Notes under the pieces: model-generated
Told to the model about the DNA's origin: nothing
The model's database searches: none
The model's input: the letters and a program-made list of their open reading frames with translations, nothing else
Position numbers and translations under genes: made by a program
In this document: positions 1 to 11,091 of the stretch, piece by piece
Layout of the letters: each line of letters opens with the position of its first letter
Numbering within the stretch: the first letter of the stretch is position 1
Source of the DNA: Chara braunii
Lineage: Eukaryota; Streptophyta; Charophyceae; Charales; Characeae
Assembly: GCA_003427395.1 (NCBI GenBank)
Contig: BFEA01000047.1
Coordinates: 1,053,441 to 1,117,440, forward strand
Direction: 5' to 3'
DNA length: 64,000 nt

Positions 1-310
1 GCGAAGTCGTAGTATATATCGTCAAATAGAACTGCCCGGTAAACCGTAGGCAGAGAGGGAGAAGAGGACAACAAACGAGGGGCTGTGACAAACTGTTTAT
101 ATCGTCGAACAGAGCTGCCTGGTAAACCGTAGGCAGAGAGGGAGATGGGACAACAAATATATACATTATTATATTTATGTGACATATACTATTATTTTTT
201 CTTTCAAATTTGGCAAAGAATTTCTATATGACCCTGAGGCAAAAGTCGCTCAGATTATTTTTCTGCATAACATAGTTTTTTTTCGGATTTTTTGAAGTAT
301 ATTTACGAAC

Positions 311-493
311 ACTAGCATAGCTCAGTTGGTACCACCTTGAACTGTTGCAATACAGACCCTGAGTTCGAACTCCACTGGATGCAGACGAGTAAAATGCTCT
401 AGTTCTGAATTACCTAGGGATGGTCAGCTCGATTATGATATCTAAAGGCCATCGCAAAAAAAATAATAATAATAAAAAAAAAAAAAAAAAAAA
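311..493 (+). mobile_element. tRNA-derived SINE, copy a
   Basis: Begins with a polymerase III A box (TAGCTCAGTTGG) and has a B box (GAGTTCGAACTCC) 44 nt later, as in a tRNA gene, but lacks a foldable anticodon arm. The body contains CTGAATTACCTAGGGATGGT and ends in an A-rich tail (415-493). The same head, body and tail order recurs at 20,656 and, reversed, at 10,508. Confidence 0.7.
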
Positions 494-789
494 TGGTAAG
501 TTCAGAAACCAGTGCTTACCTCTGCCACAGAAGCGGAAGTATGCCAGATGCCCAGGATTAATTCTCGAGAGAGAGTTGGGAAAGAACCGTTTGCGGTCAC
601 GAGTGCACGCCAGGAAGAGTGCATTCTCTTGATTGAAGATCTCACGGCTCATGAGCATAAACCTGTTTATTCATCAATCACGTCCAGCACAAAAATAGAA
701 ATAAAAAAAAAGAGCTTAGAAGTTAAGAGCAGGTTAAAATCATGGCTTTCCTGAAGAGTGACATTCAACGAAAATTTCACAAGCATTAC

Positions 790-886
790 TACTGTCTTCA
801 CCCTGGTCATTTTACCCATATTTGGTGCAATTTTCGGTCCAGATACGGCTATAATGACTAGCCATTATATTCGGGCGACGAAGGTA
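790..886. mobile_element. MITE family A, copy A1 (degenerate)
   Basis: Left end TACTGTCTTCACCC and right end CGGGCGACGAAGGTA are imperfect inverted repeats of the family-A terminus. About 97 nt. Confidence 0.45.
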
Positions 887-1614
887 GTGAACCGAACGTC
901 ACTGCTAGTCAACAATTGACAAAATACAGGACTGTCGAAACGGAAGCTGACATTGAAAGTACATAAATTTTTTTGTGCCTTTTTGGCATCAGCAGAAGGG
1001 GGGGGACATAGAGTTTGAACGACGTACGGAAACTCGGAAAGAGAGCCCAGCAGTCGGCCTCGCTCCATAATTATTTTTTCCACTTGTGAAAGAAGTAGAC
1101 CCTAACATTGTTATATCCAGCACTCCTTGAACCTTTTCTTTAGTATTTACTTGTGAATTCGTGATGAAAGAGCCCTGAAGATCCAATGTCTGGGAAGCCA
1201 TGGAAACGACCTTTTTCGTTGCTGGAAATTTAGAGTTAAGTCGCCAAAACCGGGGTACTCCGAATTCTGCACACCCCCAGAGGTACCCCCCCCCTCGGAA
1301 CCAGTCTGTGCGTACATCGCGCCTTCATGCCTGGCAAGGAGTCAGCCATTTTCAGTCTGCACGTGTAACCGAACCTTAACTGAGTAATTGTATAATGGAC
1401 AGATGCCTTTTTAAATTTTAAGGCATGCATGCTACTTTCTGTAGAATAGGCATGTCACTCAGACTCAACTCCTCAATGATTTTGTACAGTCTGCCTACAT
1501 TATCCCCTTGTAGGTTTAATAGTTGGATGTAAGAGTTCATGCATGGGGTCTGATCTCCAACTCTCCATGTTTTAACTGCACGGACTCTAACGTCCCTGAG
1601 AAGAAGAGCACTGA

Positions 1615-1800
1615 CTTAAGCGCGTTCCCGACCATTCCTGCCCTTAGATTAGCACGTGTTCTCCAGATCAGATAGATTATGCTCAGGCACAAGCATCTTC
1701 TCCTTGTCTAGCACGACCATTCCTGACTTAAAAGCGTTCCCGACCATTCCCGCCCTTAGATTAGCACGTGTTCTCCAGATCAGATAGATTATGCTCAGGC
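1615..1800. repeat. Direct tandem duplication, about 115 nt apart
   Basis: GCCCTTAGATTAGCACGTGT and the following TCTCCAGATCAGATAGATTA occur at both about 1,640 and 1,752, with few differences. Confidence 0.8.
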
Positions 1801-1866
1801 CTCCTTTTTCCCTAAAAAGTGAGGTACATTAAGCCTGGATTTTTTTCCCTAAACAGTCAGGTACAT

Positions 1867-2058
1867 TAAAGCACTAGTACCTTTGTCGGTTTGGAAAATA
1901 GTGGGCCTGTGGGCCTCCAACCTTTCAGGAGGCCGAAACAAAACGACGGCCACCGATCAGATTTATCAACGGCAGTCGTTGTCGGGCCCGGCCTCCTAAA
2001 AGTTCGAGACCAGGTTAGAACTTGTCGAAACCGGACGGCAAAGTTACTAGTGGTTTAA
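1867..2058. mobile_element. MITE family B, copy B1
   Basis: Ends TTAAAGCACTAGTACC and TTACTAGTGGTTTAA. The interior shares CGATCAGATTTATCAACGGC with the repeat at about 21,050. About 192 nt. Confidence 0.55.
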
Positions 2059-2503
2059 GCCTGGATTTCCTCTCTCCGACTCACGAGCGCATTACGGTAC
2101 GGGCTTCGATAGGCTAGGCAGTCCCAGTACGGATGTAGTGGCGGTTTAAGAAGATCTCCCAAGCCCATAACTTCCCGAGCATTTCCTTGTCAGGATGCTA
2201 GCCTATCCCTGAGCAAAGCTATCCACCACTATTTCCAGCTTCTTTGGGGTGGCAGCCTTTCAGTGGTACCATCTAAGCTTCTGTTATGTTTCCCACTCTA
2301 CCGTGTTCTTCGCAGAATACATGCCTTGCCTTCCTTGTCCTTCTTTCCACCCGCGTCAGCCATCTTTGCTCAGCACTGGTGAGTGACCATTCGAGCCCCC
2401 CAGCTGTGTTCACATTCCAAGGGTTTACGAAAGAGGGGTTGTCGGAGACTCTGAGAACCACTTCCTTGGTTTTTGGTTTATTTATTCATTTTCTCAGGGA
2501 CTA

Positions 2504-2709
2504 TACCCATTTCCCCCGAACATAACGCATGTGTGTTGTATTCGAGTTTCCGAAAAATCCAAAAATTAGAATAGAACGTATACGCGTTGTGTTCGAAAAT
2601 TAGGGCTGTTTGAATAGAACGCATGTGCGTTCTTGTATTAGAATAGAAAGCAACCTCAGCATTGCATTCGTTTAGAACGCATATGCAGTATGTTCAGGGG
2701 AAGACGGTA
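2504..2709. mobile_element. MITE family A, copy A2
   Basis: Left end CCATTTCCCCCGAACATAAC, right end GTTCAGGGGAAGACGGTA. Internal GCATGTGTGTTGTATTCGA-like units repeat several times and share the motif AGAACGCAT. About 206 nt. Confidence 0.6.
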
Positions 2710-2986
2710 GTAAGGTGATGATAGGGGGCCAGCGGCGGCCTCGCTCAGTGGGTTAATCCCGCAATGTCACTGACGTGGAAACCGTACAAGACACCCCCCA
2801 GTTGAGAGGAGAACAGAGATGCAAACCGGGCAACATAACATCCATCCAGTCCCCCAAAGGTCTCTTGCATTACCCTGTTGATGCACAGATGTCAAAACTC
2901 GCGCCTTAGTAGATAGGCGGGCATAAGCTCACGCCTTAGTACGTAGGCAGGCATTAGAGAGAGAGCCAGCCTTTCCCAAACAATAT

Positions 2987-3436
2987 ACGTGCAAGTTTCC
3001 TTCCTTGCATGCAGCCCCGTGGAGGTCCTCCTTATCTAGCAAATTGGAAGTAAGAGGGGCAGAGGCTTCCAGGCGCAACTGCAACCTGGACACCATGTGA
3101 ATGATCAGAAACCACCGTGCTCCCTATAGGACCCTTTGTGACATCTGGCATCAACAATCGCTACTACGGTACCATGGACTTGGGAACGACCTTCAGCTTC
3201 TGCTTTCGTGCAAGTTTCCTTCCTTGCATGCAGCTCTCATGAAGGTCCTTAGCTAGCGACCTGTAAGTAAGGGGGCGCGGCAGAGGCTTCCAGGGGTAAG
3301 GGTTCCATGGACGCCGTGTGGATGATCAGAAACCTGTGTGTTCTACGTAGGACACTTTGTGGTGTGTGGCATCAATCGCTACTACTGCTACTACTGTCCC
3401 ATGGACTTGGGAACGACCTTGAGCTTCTGCTTTTCT
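2987..3436. repeat. Tandem duplication of about 219 nt
   Basis: Both units start GTGCAAGTTTCCTTCCTTGC (2,989 and 3,208) and end ATGGACTTGGGAACGACCTT. The second unit has a CTACTACTG expansion. Confidence 0.85.
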
Positions 3437-4492
3437 TAATACTTCCGATCGAACTCCGAAAGGACTTTTTCCGCTTCCTTAATCATTCACATAGGGGACT
3501 GGCTGAAATATCTTGCCTCCTCGAGCCTCTACCATTTAGATGGATGTTCAAGGAAATAGGACCCTGTGCAAAACACACGGAATCGTCTGTAAGAATTTGC
3601 AAGCGCTGTTACTTTTCTGGTTGGCAACAACACCAAAATAAGGGCCTCAACGTTTAGCTGGATCTTCATTGACATGACCCAACAACAACAACAAAAAAAA
3701 AGGTATACTATAATCCACAATTCCAACCTGCCTTTCAAGCAAGAAGGACGGTGCGATGCGACTGAGACCCGGCATCCACAAAGGTTCTGTTGAAAGTTAC
3801 CACTACCTCAGGCTGGTTCTTAAGAGTCATGTTTCTTCGTCTTAGTAGAAGGGGAAAAAGGCAAAAAACATGAAGTCAAGTGAAGACACATACCGATGAT
3901 ACCATAAGTTATTAGCTGGCCAACGCCATGAGCTTCCGTCGTCATCTGACCAGGACGTCAAACATCTGTGGCTACAATCACTGCGCACTGGGCTCAGCAT
4001 CACTGAGCGATGACAGCAACCACAGAAATTCAACGACAGGAAAAAATGACTCATTCAGTTACTCACTGCTACAGTTCAGCCAAGACTAAAACATCAGGAA
4101 ATGCTGCAGGATCATTTGCAACAAAACCCGGAAGGTGCTCCGCTGGGTTGATTCGATTTTCTTGAACAAAAATGGACAGTGGACAATGAAAATAGTTGCA
4201 ATTTATAAAGTTATAAACCGTACTAAAACCACCGTCCTCTCTTCATGCCCCTTCCAAATCCTCCTCCCCCCCCCCCCCCCCTTCTACACTCTCCACCCCG
4301 CTTTTCCATGTTTGACCGGGGATTCAGGACTGTGGCACCGTCGTATTTAGCATGGAATGCCACACAGGCACATGCCAAGCAAGGATTGTTAGTCCGCAGA
4401 TCATCATAACATGATTGATTGAATTCAGATTTCTATAATTCTTTATTAACATTTCTTGTCGACTTTTTTTTTATAGGAGAAAAGCTGCGCAC

Positions 4493-4626
4493 CACTCTCG
4501 AAGAACCCCGATGCCAGCACCTTCTTCCATCGCAAATTGCACCACCAACCCTTCTTTCAAACTCTCGGCATCCGTGTACATAATTTGATTAAAAGCCTCC
4601 TCCAACAACTGAGGTCCTCTGCTCAC
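4493..4626 (-). CDS. UPL5: UPL5-like, start of HECT domain (last exon visible)
   Basis: The frame reads VSRGPQLLEEAFNQIM, then ESLKEGLVVQF, then MEEGAGIGVLREW. This is the N-terminal signature of a HECT domain: plant enzymes have DRS.LL..SF, then GLF..F.NEEATGPGVLREWF. The acceptor CTATACAG|GTG opens phase 0; an alternative 9 nt further on (GAGCAG|A) would join exon 5 directly. The exon probably ends inside the Trp codon at GAGTG|GTGCGC, after which the frame runs into a stop. The usual T-G-P of EEATGPG is G-I-G here. No later HECT sequence (C-lobe, catalytic Cys) is found in the 4.5 kb to the left, so the gene continues outside the window. Confidence 0.82.
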
Positions 4627-5051
4627 CTGTATAGGAGCCACCATGCACTCGTGCATCGAGGTTCACAGACACACACATGCAACGAGGACAGTAAGTATGT
4701 ATGCGGCTAAGCAGGGCAGAGCAAATGCCACATCGCTTTTTATTTGTTGACTTCTGGAAAAGACGCAATGCTCGAGGCGGGAGCAGCCTCCGAGGAGAGA
4801 GGGAAAGAAAAAAAACAAAAGCATTCTTACCTTACCTCAGAGAGTAGAATGCCTCACAGTGCAAGCACTTTCACCGACTTCACCAAAGGAAAAGAGTACT
4901 CCTTACGGAGCATCGTAGCAATGCTTGGTCGAAAGAAAAACTACTCATCGAAAGAAAAGAAAAGAACCGCGGTTGCAAGACTTGAGCGTGTGGACAGAAG
5001 AGACTCCTACAGAACTGCCTTGGCAAAGGACGACGTTACAATTCTCAAGAC

Positions 5052-5138
5052 TACCGTCTTCACCCGAATAGAACGCCCGGTCATTATATAATATATAGCT
5101 ATATTTGGTGGAACTTTCAGTCTAGGGTGAAGACGGTG
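5052..5138. mobile_element. MITE family A, copy A3
   Basis: Ends TACCGTCTTCACCC and GGGTGAAGACGGTG are near-perfect inverted repeats around an AT-rich centre. Only 87 nt, the shortest clean copy. Confidence 0.7.
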
Positions 5139-5945
5139 GAGCGGCTGAAGAAGCAGCACATCCCGCCCGCTCGGAATAGAGAGGTTTTAAAGAGGGAGGA
5201 CTCAACATTCTTTTCTTCCGTTTTTTCCTTCTACGAAAGGAATAAATTTATGCGTGATTTGAAGCGTAGTCCCCAGACATATTGGACTGCGCATAACCAA
5301 CCCTGGCACAACCTATGTCAATGCAGAATTGGTTGGGTATAAATCATAATCATGGCATTATCATGCACATGACTGCTGCTCATTCCCACCACTAATGCAC
5401 GACAATCCCAGAAACGCATCCTACTTGAGGGATGGAAAATTGGAAATAGGCTCAAATAGCTTCTCAGTCCTGCAGAAGATAGCAAGCATAAAATGGCAAG
5501 CACCGACTGAGGGAAGGAGCTGCGCAACACCGTTGCTATGCAGATTGGAATGCCTCAATAGGGTGAATCCAATTGCCTCTGACAGCAGCATCCGGAGGAA
5601 ATCACAATCAGCCATATACAATGACGCTGCTCATGGATTTCGTAACTGGCTGACCATCCGGGTAACCTGTGAACCAAGGGCCGAAACCCCCGGTTCGGTT
5701 CAGTTGAAGAGGCTCGGGGCCCTCGGTGATTCGAACAAGGGAAGAAATGTGAACTTATTTCCTACCCAGATGAGATCACAGGAACTGAAACAGAGGCACA
5801 CATGCTGCACTCATAACCACATGTGCTGCCCTGCAGGATGGAAGATGACCGAAATCATGCCCGGATCGCACCGGTTCCTAAAGGTGTCCCTGCGTGGAAG
5901 ACTTGTCTTTTGACTTTTAGCAAACAATAAGAAACCAACCCTACC

Positions 5946-6317
5946 CAAGTGGCATAGCTCAGTTGGTTGAGCACGTGAGTGGTACACAGGAGATCGTGGG
6001 TTCCGCTCGCCATGGCATTCATTCGATTCCCACACCCCCCTGTTGGTATGCTTCGGATTCACCAGCCGACAAAGTCAGCTTGTCCCTCCTGGCAAATTGT
6101 GGAAGTAGCTGCATCTGCTTTCCAGGTCACGCCAGGTGTTCGGAGCCTGGGTATTGTTCCCCACATAGAACAGCCCGGAGATATGCTGCGGCGAAGGCCA
6201 GGAATCCAACCCATAACCCCAGCGTTCCCTGCTAAGCTAGTAGTATATAGGTAGGTAGTGGGAGGCATATTGACAGAATAATATAGGTTAGCTTTCAGGT
6301 AAAAAAAAAAAAAAAAA
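5946..6317 (+). mobile_element. Second tRNA-headed SINE-like repeat
   Basis: Opens with GTGGCATAGCTCAGTTGG and TGAGCACGTGAG, very like the 5' half of a tRNA, with GATCGTGGGTTCC in B-box position. The unit ends at a 17-nt A run (6,301-6,317). The body is unrelated to the first SINE family, so this would be a separate family. Confidence 0.45.
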
Positions 6318-6461
6318 CAGTCATTAACCCTTAGGGGCCCCAGCTGGTACGCAGAGATAGACATCAATCGACCAAAAAAGCCAGCGACTGGATTTAGGAC
6401 TTAGTTAGGAAGGACAGGTTGAGTGAAAAAAAAGAGCAAAAAAGAAACCGGAACTACCAAC

Positions 6462-6545
6462 GAGCCTATCTCACTTAGTCGGTACACCTACAAACTGTTG
6501 AAATACAGACCCAAGTCCAAATACAGATGCAATCAAGAGTAAAAG
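6462..6545 (+). mobile_element. SINE, copy b (5' fragment)
   Basis: CTCACTTAGTCGGTACACC followed by CTGTTGAAATACAGACCCAA and a degenerate B box matches the first 80 nt of the other SINE copies. The body and A-tail are missing. Confidence 0.5.
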
Positions 6546-7897
6546 AAATGAAACGGGAACTAGGTGGTGTTACACTCATCATAGATATGTTCTTGAACAC
6601 CGCTCGTCACACAAGTCATCATCAAGTGACGCACAATGGACTGGGGAAGAAGAACCTATCGGGACGGGGGAAAAGCACACCCAAGTTACCCGACTCAATA
6701 ACAACGTTCACCTCTCCCTTCCCTCCCCCCACCAACACCACCTACCGTTCACTGCAACTGAGCTCTGGAATAGTTTTACCTTCTCTCTTCTCCTATGTAT
6801 TTGGGGTAACTTTGAGTCTAGATACTGTTCAGAATCACCAGCATGACAATTATCATTTTACGCAACGAAGGCAAATACTGTAACGTCAACAAAGACACCC
6901 TCCAAGACCATGATGTTCTTGGTGATGAGAATGACAACAATTACGATGATGATGATGATGATGACAACGACGACGCCATAGAATTAAGTAACCAATGATC
7001 ATTATCAGGAGTAACCAATGATCATTATCAGGAGAAAACTAAAGATATAACGCTGATGACGATGTTGAGATGATGATGGTGATCAGCAATTTATGATGAT
7101 GATGAGACAAGCATGACGACAATAACCCTGCTGATGTATTGTTGTGATGATAGTAGCCAGGATGATGCTGTGGATGGCAATGCAGGGACCACCATGCCTT
7201 TTTTTATCTCCATGGTCATGCTGCGGGTCGCAATGTGGGGACCACCATGCCTTTGTCATCTCCATGGTCACGCTGTGGATGGCAATGTCATTGAGGGGAC
7301 CACCATGCCTCTCCATGGTCATTTTCATGGCGCTGATTTTAAACAGTGTCATCATTATCGCTGTTTTTCTCATCAATGTAAATGCCACCAATGATCATCA
7401 CCACACCAAAGGATAAATAATCATGATGACATCCAAAATCAACACCGCAACAGCATGACCATCACAATTATGATAAGACAACGATCATGATGATGGTACA
7501 CGATGACCCTGACGAGGACAATATGCAGATGATAAAGATGGTGATGATAACCTCTAAAATCATCATATCATATGATGATGGTCCCAATCATCATCATCAC
7601 TGGGTTACTGTTATCTCCAACTCTATTACAAGCTTCATGTTTTTGCAAGAAACTTTTTATTTAGTATTTACTATTTACCACCATTCCAATATGCATGGAT
7701 GTAAATGACGCTTTCCATCGCCATTAGCCACCATCTCCCACTTTATTAACTCGAGAACTTGCATGGCAAGATTTCGCAACCTCTCACAAGTGACAGAGCG
7801 GATCACCAGCATATGACAGAACAGGATGGCATGCGTCACAGACTACGCATGTAGCATGCACAAACTGCCAAAAGGTCCATAGGGCAGGCACAGTATG

Positions 7898-8035
7898 CAC
7901 ATTACGGCGATTACGCAAAACACAGCACACAGCATATAGGATACGCAAAAGAGAACGAAGCGGTTTACGGCGATTACACAAAACACAGCACACAGCATAT
8001 AGGATACGCAAAAGAGAACGAAGCGTTTGTCTTTT
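7898..8035. repeat. Two-unit minisatellite of about 68 nt
   Basis: TTACGGCGATTACGCAAAAC and GAGAACGAAGCG each occur in both units with one or two changes. Confidence 0.85.
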
Positions 8036-8058
8036 CCCTTATCAGAGTTATCAATTAT

Positions 8059-8084
8059 CCCCCCCCCCCCCCCCCCCCCCCCCC
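8059..8084. repeat. Poly-C run (26 nt)
   Basis: Uninterrupted C tract; likely length-variable and prone to sequencing error. Confidence 0.9.
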
Positions 8085-9454
8085 GGACAGACAGAGCTGT
8101 GGGAGCTACTACATGCAAACGGACGCGGATTTGTTCGAAGCATCGCCCAAGTCGATTACGTGAAAGGCGACATAGGCAAATTCCGTGTTTGCACTGCAAT
8201 CCAGCAGCCTCTGTGACATGTAACACGTCGTGCTCATTGATATTCAAAGGCAGAAAAAAAGAAAATTAAGGATTCTTTCTTGACATTCTTGTTGTGTCGT
8301 ACAGATATGGAGCGAGCAGTGCGGCGAAGGTTTTTGGCAGGGTCTGAATGGTCATGACAAACATCTGTACGGTCAGAAAGCACAGTACCTGGACTAAATG
8401 CCGTTCGCTTTGGTTCTCTGTTGGGCATGGAAGCAATGAGAAGGCATGCTCTTTCTTCATTGCAAAATCCAGCAAATGCCTGCAGTGACATTGGAAACAC
8501 ACATGATTCACATGAGAGAGAGAGTGTTGCATACCGTATAGGTGCAGACCAGAACAAGAACCGACCTTTCAATACAAAGTATAAGATAGCACAGCGGAAG
8601 ACTTAGATACCAGTGATCCGAACAATCAATATTGTAATGCAGCCCTGAACATACATCATCATCATCGTTTCATAGTGTGAATGGGTCTGGCACTTCACAC
8701 AGGAAGACAGCGCCAGCCCAGAACATGCACAGACGAGGAGGAAGGGGATAGACGAAGAGGAGGGGGAAGATGGGAATGTCGTCAACACCAAGTCTTCGGC
8801 ACAAGCCCAAATAGTCCCTCGTCGAACTGTCTGAATCCCAAATGTCAAGTCTGGATCCAATGTCGTCAAGTCTCAAGTCACAACTCTGTCTCTCTCTGTC
8901 GTAGTCTGAGAAGTCAGGTGGCGAGAGGGTGAGAAGAGAAGGTGGACTTAGAAGAGGACGAAGAAGAACTCTCTCTCTCTCTCTGTGTCCAGTACTAACC
9001 TGTGAAGTTGGCGCCTTGATGCAGGTACCACGAAGATGGAGCTGGAGCGATGGCGCCACAGGTAAGCAGCACTGGCCTCCGCCAGTCTCTCTCCACTCTA
9101 CGATCTACTACCTACCAGNGCCCAGCGCTGAAGACTACAGCTACAGCTATGGCGCCCAGCGCCGAAGACTACAGCTAGCGCTACCACTACTGCCTAGCGC
9201 TGAAGACTACTGCAGCGCTCCTCCTGAGTGCTGCGGCCGAATCCTGAAGACTACCTCCGCCTACTGACACTTCCTACCCGTGAAGTGCATGGGAACCTCC
9301 TATGTACTACGGGTGTGCCTCTTGAGCCTGCCGAAGGGAGGCAGGGGCTGCAGCTGCAGCTCCTGCTCGAGTACGTGAGGAACAGGCTATTTTGGGCCTG
9401 TTCCGCATCCCTGTTTCCGTGCCTGAGTCTTAGGAGCAGGTCGAAACAATGAGG

Positions 9455-9645
9455 GCCTGAAAATGGCCCTCCGTTTCAGGCTGAAAACTCTGGGTCTGAA
9501 AAGACCCAGAAATAGGCTGAAACGAGGTAGGGCCTGCAGGCCCTCGTTTTTCAGCATCCAGGCTGAAATGAACGGGGCCTGTAAGCCCTAAGTTTTAGGC
9601 TTTTAGGCTGAATGTCCGGGACGGGCCCTGTAGGGCCCGTGTGGC
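9455..9645. repeat. Cluster of short perfect hairpins
   Basis: TCTGGGTCT-GAAA-AGACCCAGA (9,489-9,510) is a 9-bp stem closed by a GNRA-type loop. AGGGCCTGCAGGCCCT (9,529-9,544) is a perfect palindrome, and ACGGGCCCTG/TAGGGCCCGT (9,621-9,640) is nearly so. AGGCTGAAA recurs between them. Confidence 0.7.
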
Positions 9646-10363
9646 TACGCAGTATGCCACGGAGAGAGAGAAAGAGAGAGCCGCTGGTCAATATCTTGTC
9701 CACCTTGTATCCCCATTCCTTGCTCTCTTCCAGGATGAGAGAAGGAGAATTATGCTTAGCTGCAAAAGGGTGTTGCACCAGTTAGCTTGCACGATTCTGG
9801 ACACCTTGCTGTGGTGGAGCACGTAGAGACTACATTTTTATCTTACCTTATTGCTGTTCAATTCCTCCCGGGCCGCATGTGCACATACAATACAAACCAG
9901 AACAGATTTCTTCCCTCTTACCCCTACCTTTTCATTCCTTCCGTTCTGCATGATATTGTCAATTCAGCCTTAGTCCTACCGATAGGATGTTGAGAGTTTG
10001 ATTTCCTCATTCATTGTTCTTTTATTTTTGTGCTTGCCACACGTTTGGCAATTGCCTTGCCTTCCCATATGCCAGTGTGGAGGTGAGTAAGCATCACCTT
10101 AGCAGATCCTTGTTGCCTGAATTGGATATTCATCTCAGCCATGGCTTTCACATCGACTTGTAGCCATTAATGCAGAGATGAGGCGGACTGTATGGAGTTG
10201 GCACTGATGAAGAAAACACATAGAATAGACATGATTGTGGACAACTCTTTTTTTTCTCTGTACTACGTGACCTTTGAATTTTTGTCGGGTTTTACGCTGC
10301 TAAGCATTCAAGTAACCATCCGCCACCCTACCATGCATCGATGTCAGTGTCAATCTTTTCTTA

Positions 10364-10508
10364 GGAAAACAAGGGTGACGGCCTTGAGAAATCATCATTG
10401 AAGTTGATTGAACTGACCGGCCCCAGGTGATTCAGGAATTCACTCAACTACTTCCGTCTGGATTCGAGGTTTTTCAAACTCATGTCTGGTATTTCAACAG
10501 TTTATAAC
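10364..10508 (-). mobile_element. tRNA-derived SINE, copy d (reverse orientation)
   Basis: The reverse complement runs CTGTTGAAATACCAGAC..., CCGGTCAGTTCAATCAA, then CTCAAGGCCGTCACCC, matching the body of the copy at 20,656 in the same order. The A-box end is lost or diverged. Confidence 0.6.
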
Positions 10509-11091
10509 TTTATAGGTGTACCATCTGAGCTCAATCTTGTTTTGACTACGACTGTACATTCAATAAGATCAATTGTTCATAAAACTTCATATATAATATT
10601 ATATATGCTGTTCCAACTGTTGCATCGTTTTCACAGTAACCGACCTGCTAAACGCCTAAGGGACTTCCTATACCACATAAGTGTGTGTACAATGCTCTGG
10701 CCTTTCCTTTACCTAGACACCCTATCACTCACTGTGTGTTGACAGGGACTGATACAATACAAGTTCATCCAGACGTGCATGCAATGTTTGCTGCGCATGT
10801 GAATGAATATCTGGAACTGAAGGATATGAAGAAACGTTCAGGGTCTTCAGACCCTCCTGGAGTCCGCCCTCCTAGGCTGGTCAGGAGGTCCCAGGGAAGG
10901 TACACAGGAGTAGGGTGGTACGAGGGCTGGATCTGATCATAAGCGAAACTGGCGAATGCTGCCAGGGTAACTCTGGGTCAAATTGTGAGGACCCCGGCCT
11001 CGTTTTTCAAATCTTTAAATGAAATGACTTGTATCAAGTTTTATGTTAAAAAACAAACAAATAAACAAACAAACAAACTTTGGACCCTGAC

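Larger units (their letters stand above)
1..4492. other. Left end of window: intron of the UPL5-like gene, repeats only
   Basis: No frame here looks like the remaining HECT domain, so this should be intron DNA after the VLREW exon. Besides the SINE, MITE copies A1, A2 and B1 and the tandem duplications listed, nothing coding is recognised. Confidence 0.5.
4627..11091 (-). other. UPL5-like intron 5, probably hiding one small exon
   Basis: About 6.5 kb between the central exon and the HECT exon. Exon 5 ends in phase 2 and the best HECT acceptor opens in phase 0, so a short exon with length 3n+1 is expected. Plant UPL5 proteins have about 25-30 residues here (a FESRR..LA.. segment). I did not find it. 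The intron contains MITE A3, tRNA-like repeats, a poly-C run, short tandem duplications and a SINE copy. It also contains trinucleotide (GAT/ATC) simple repeat at about 6,940-7,130 and a run of GGGACCACCATGCC-like minisatellite units at 7,180-7,320. Confidence 0.5.

Noticed and set aside
313-385. Functional tRNA gene
   Set aside because: A and B boxes are present but acceptor and anticodon stems do not pair, and the sequence continues into a shared repeat body with an A-tail.
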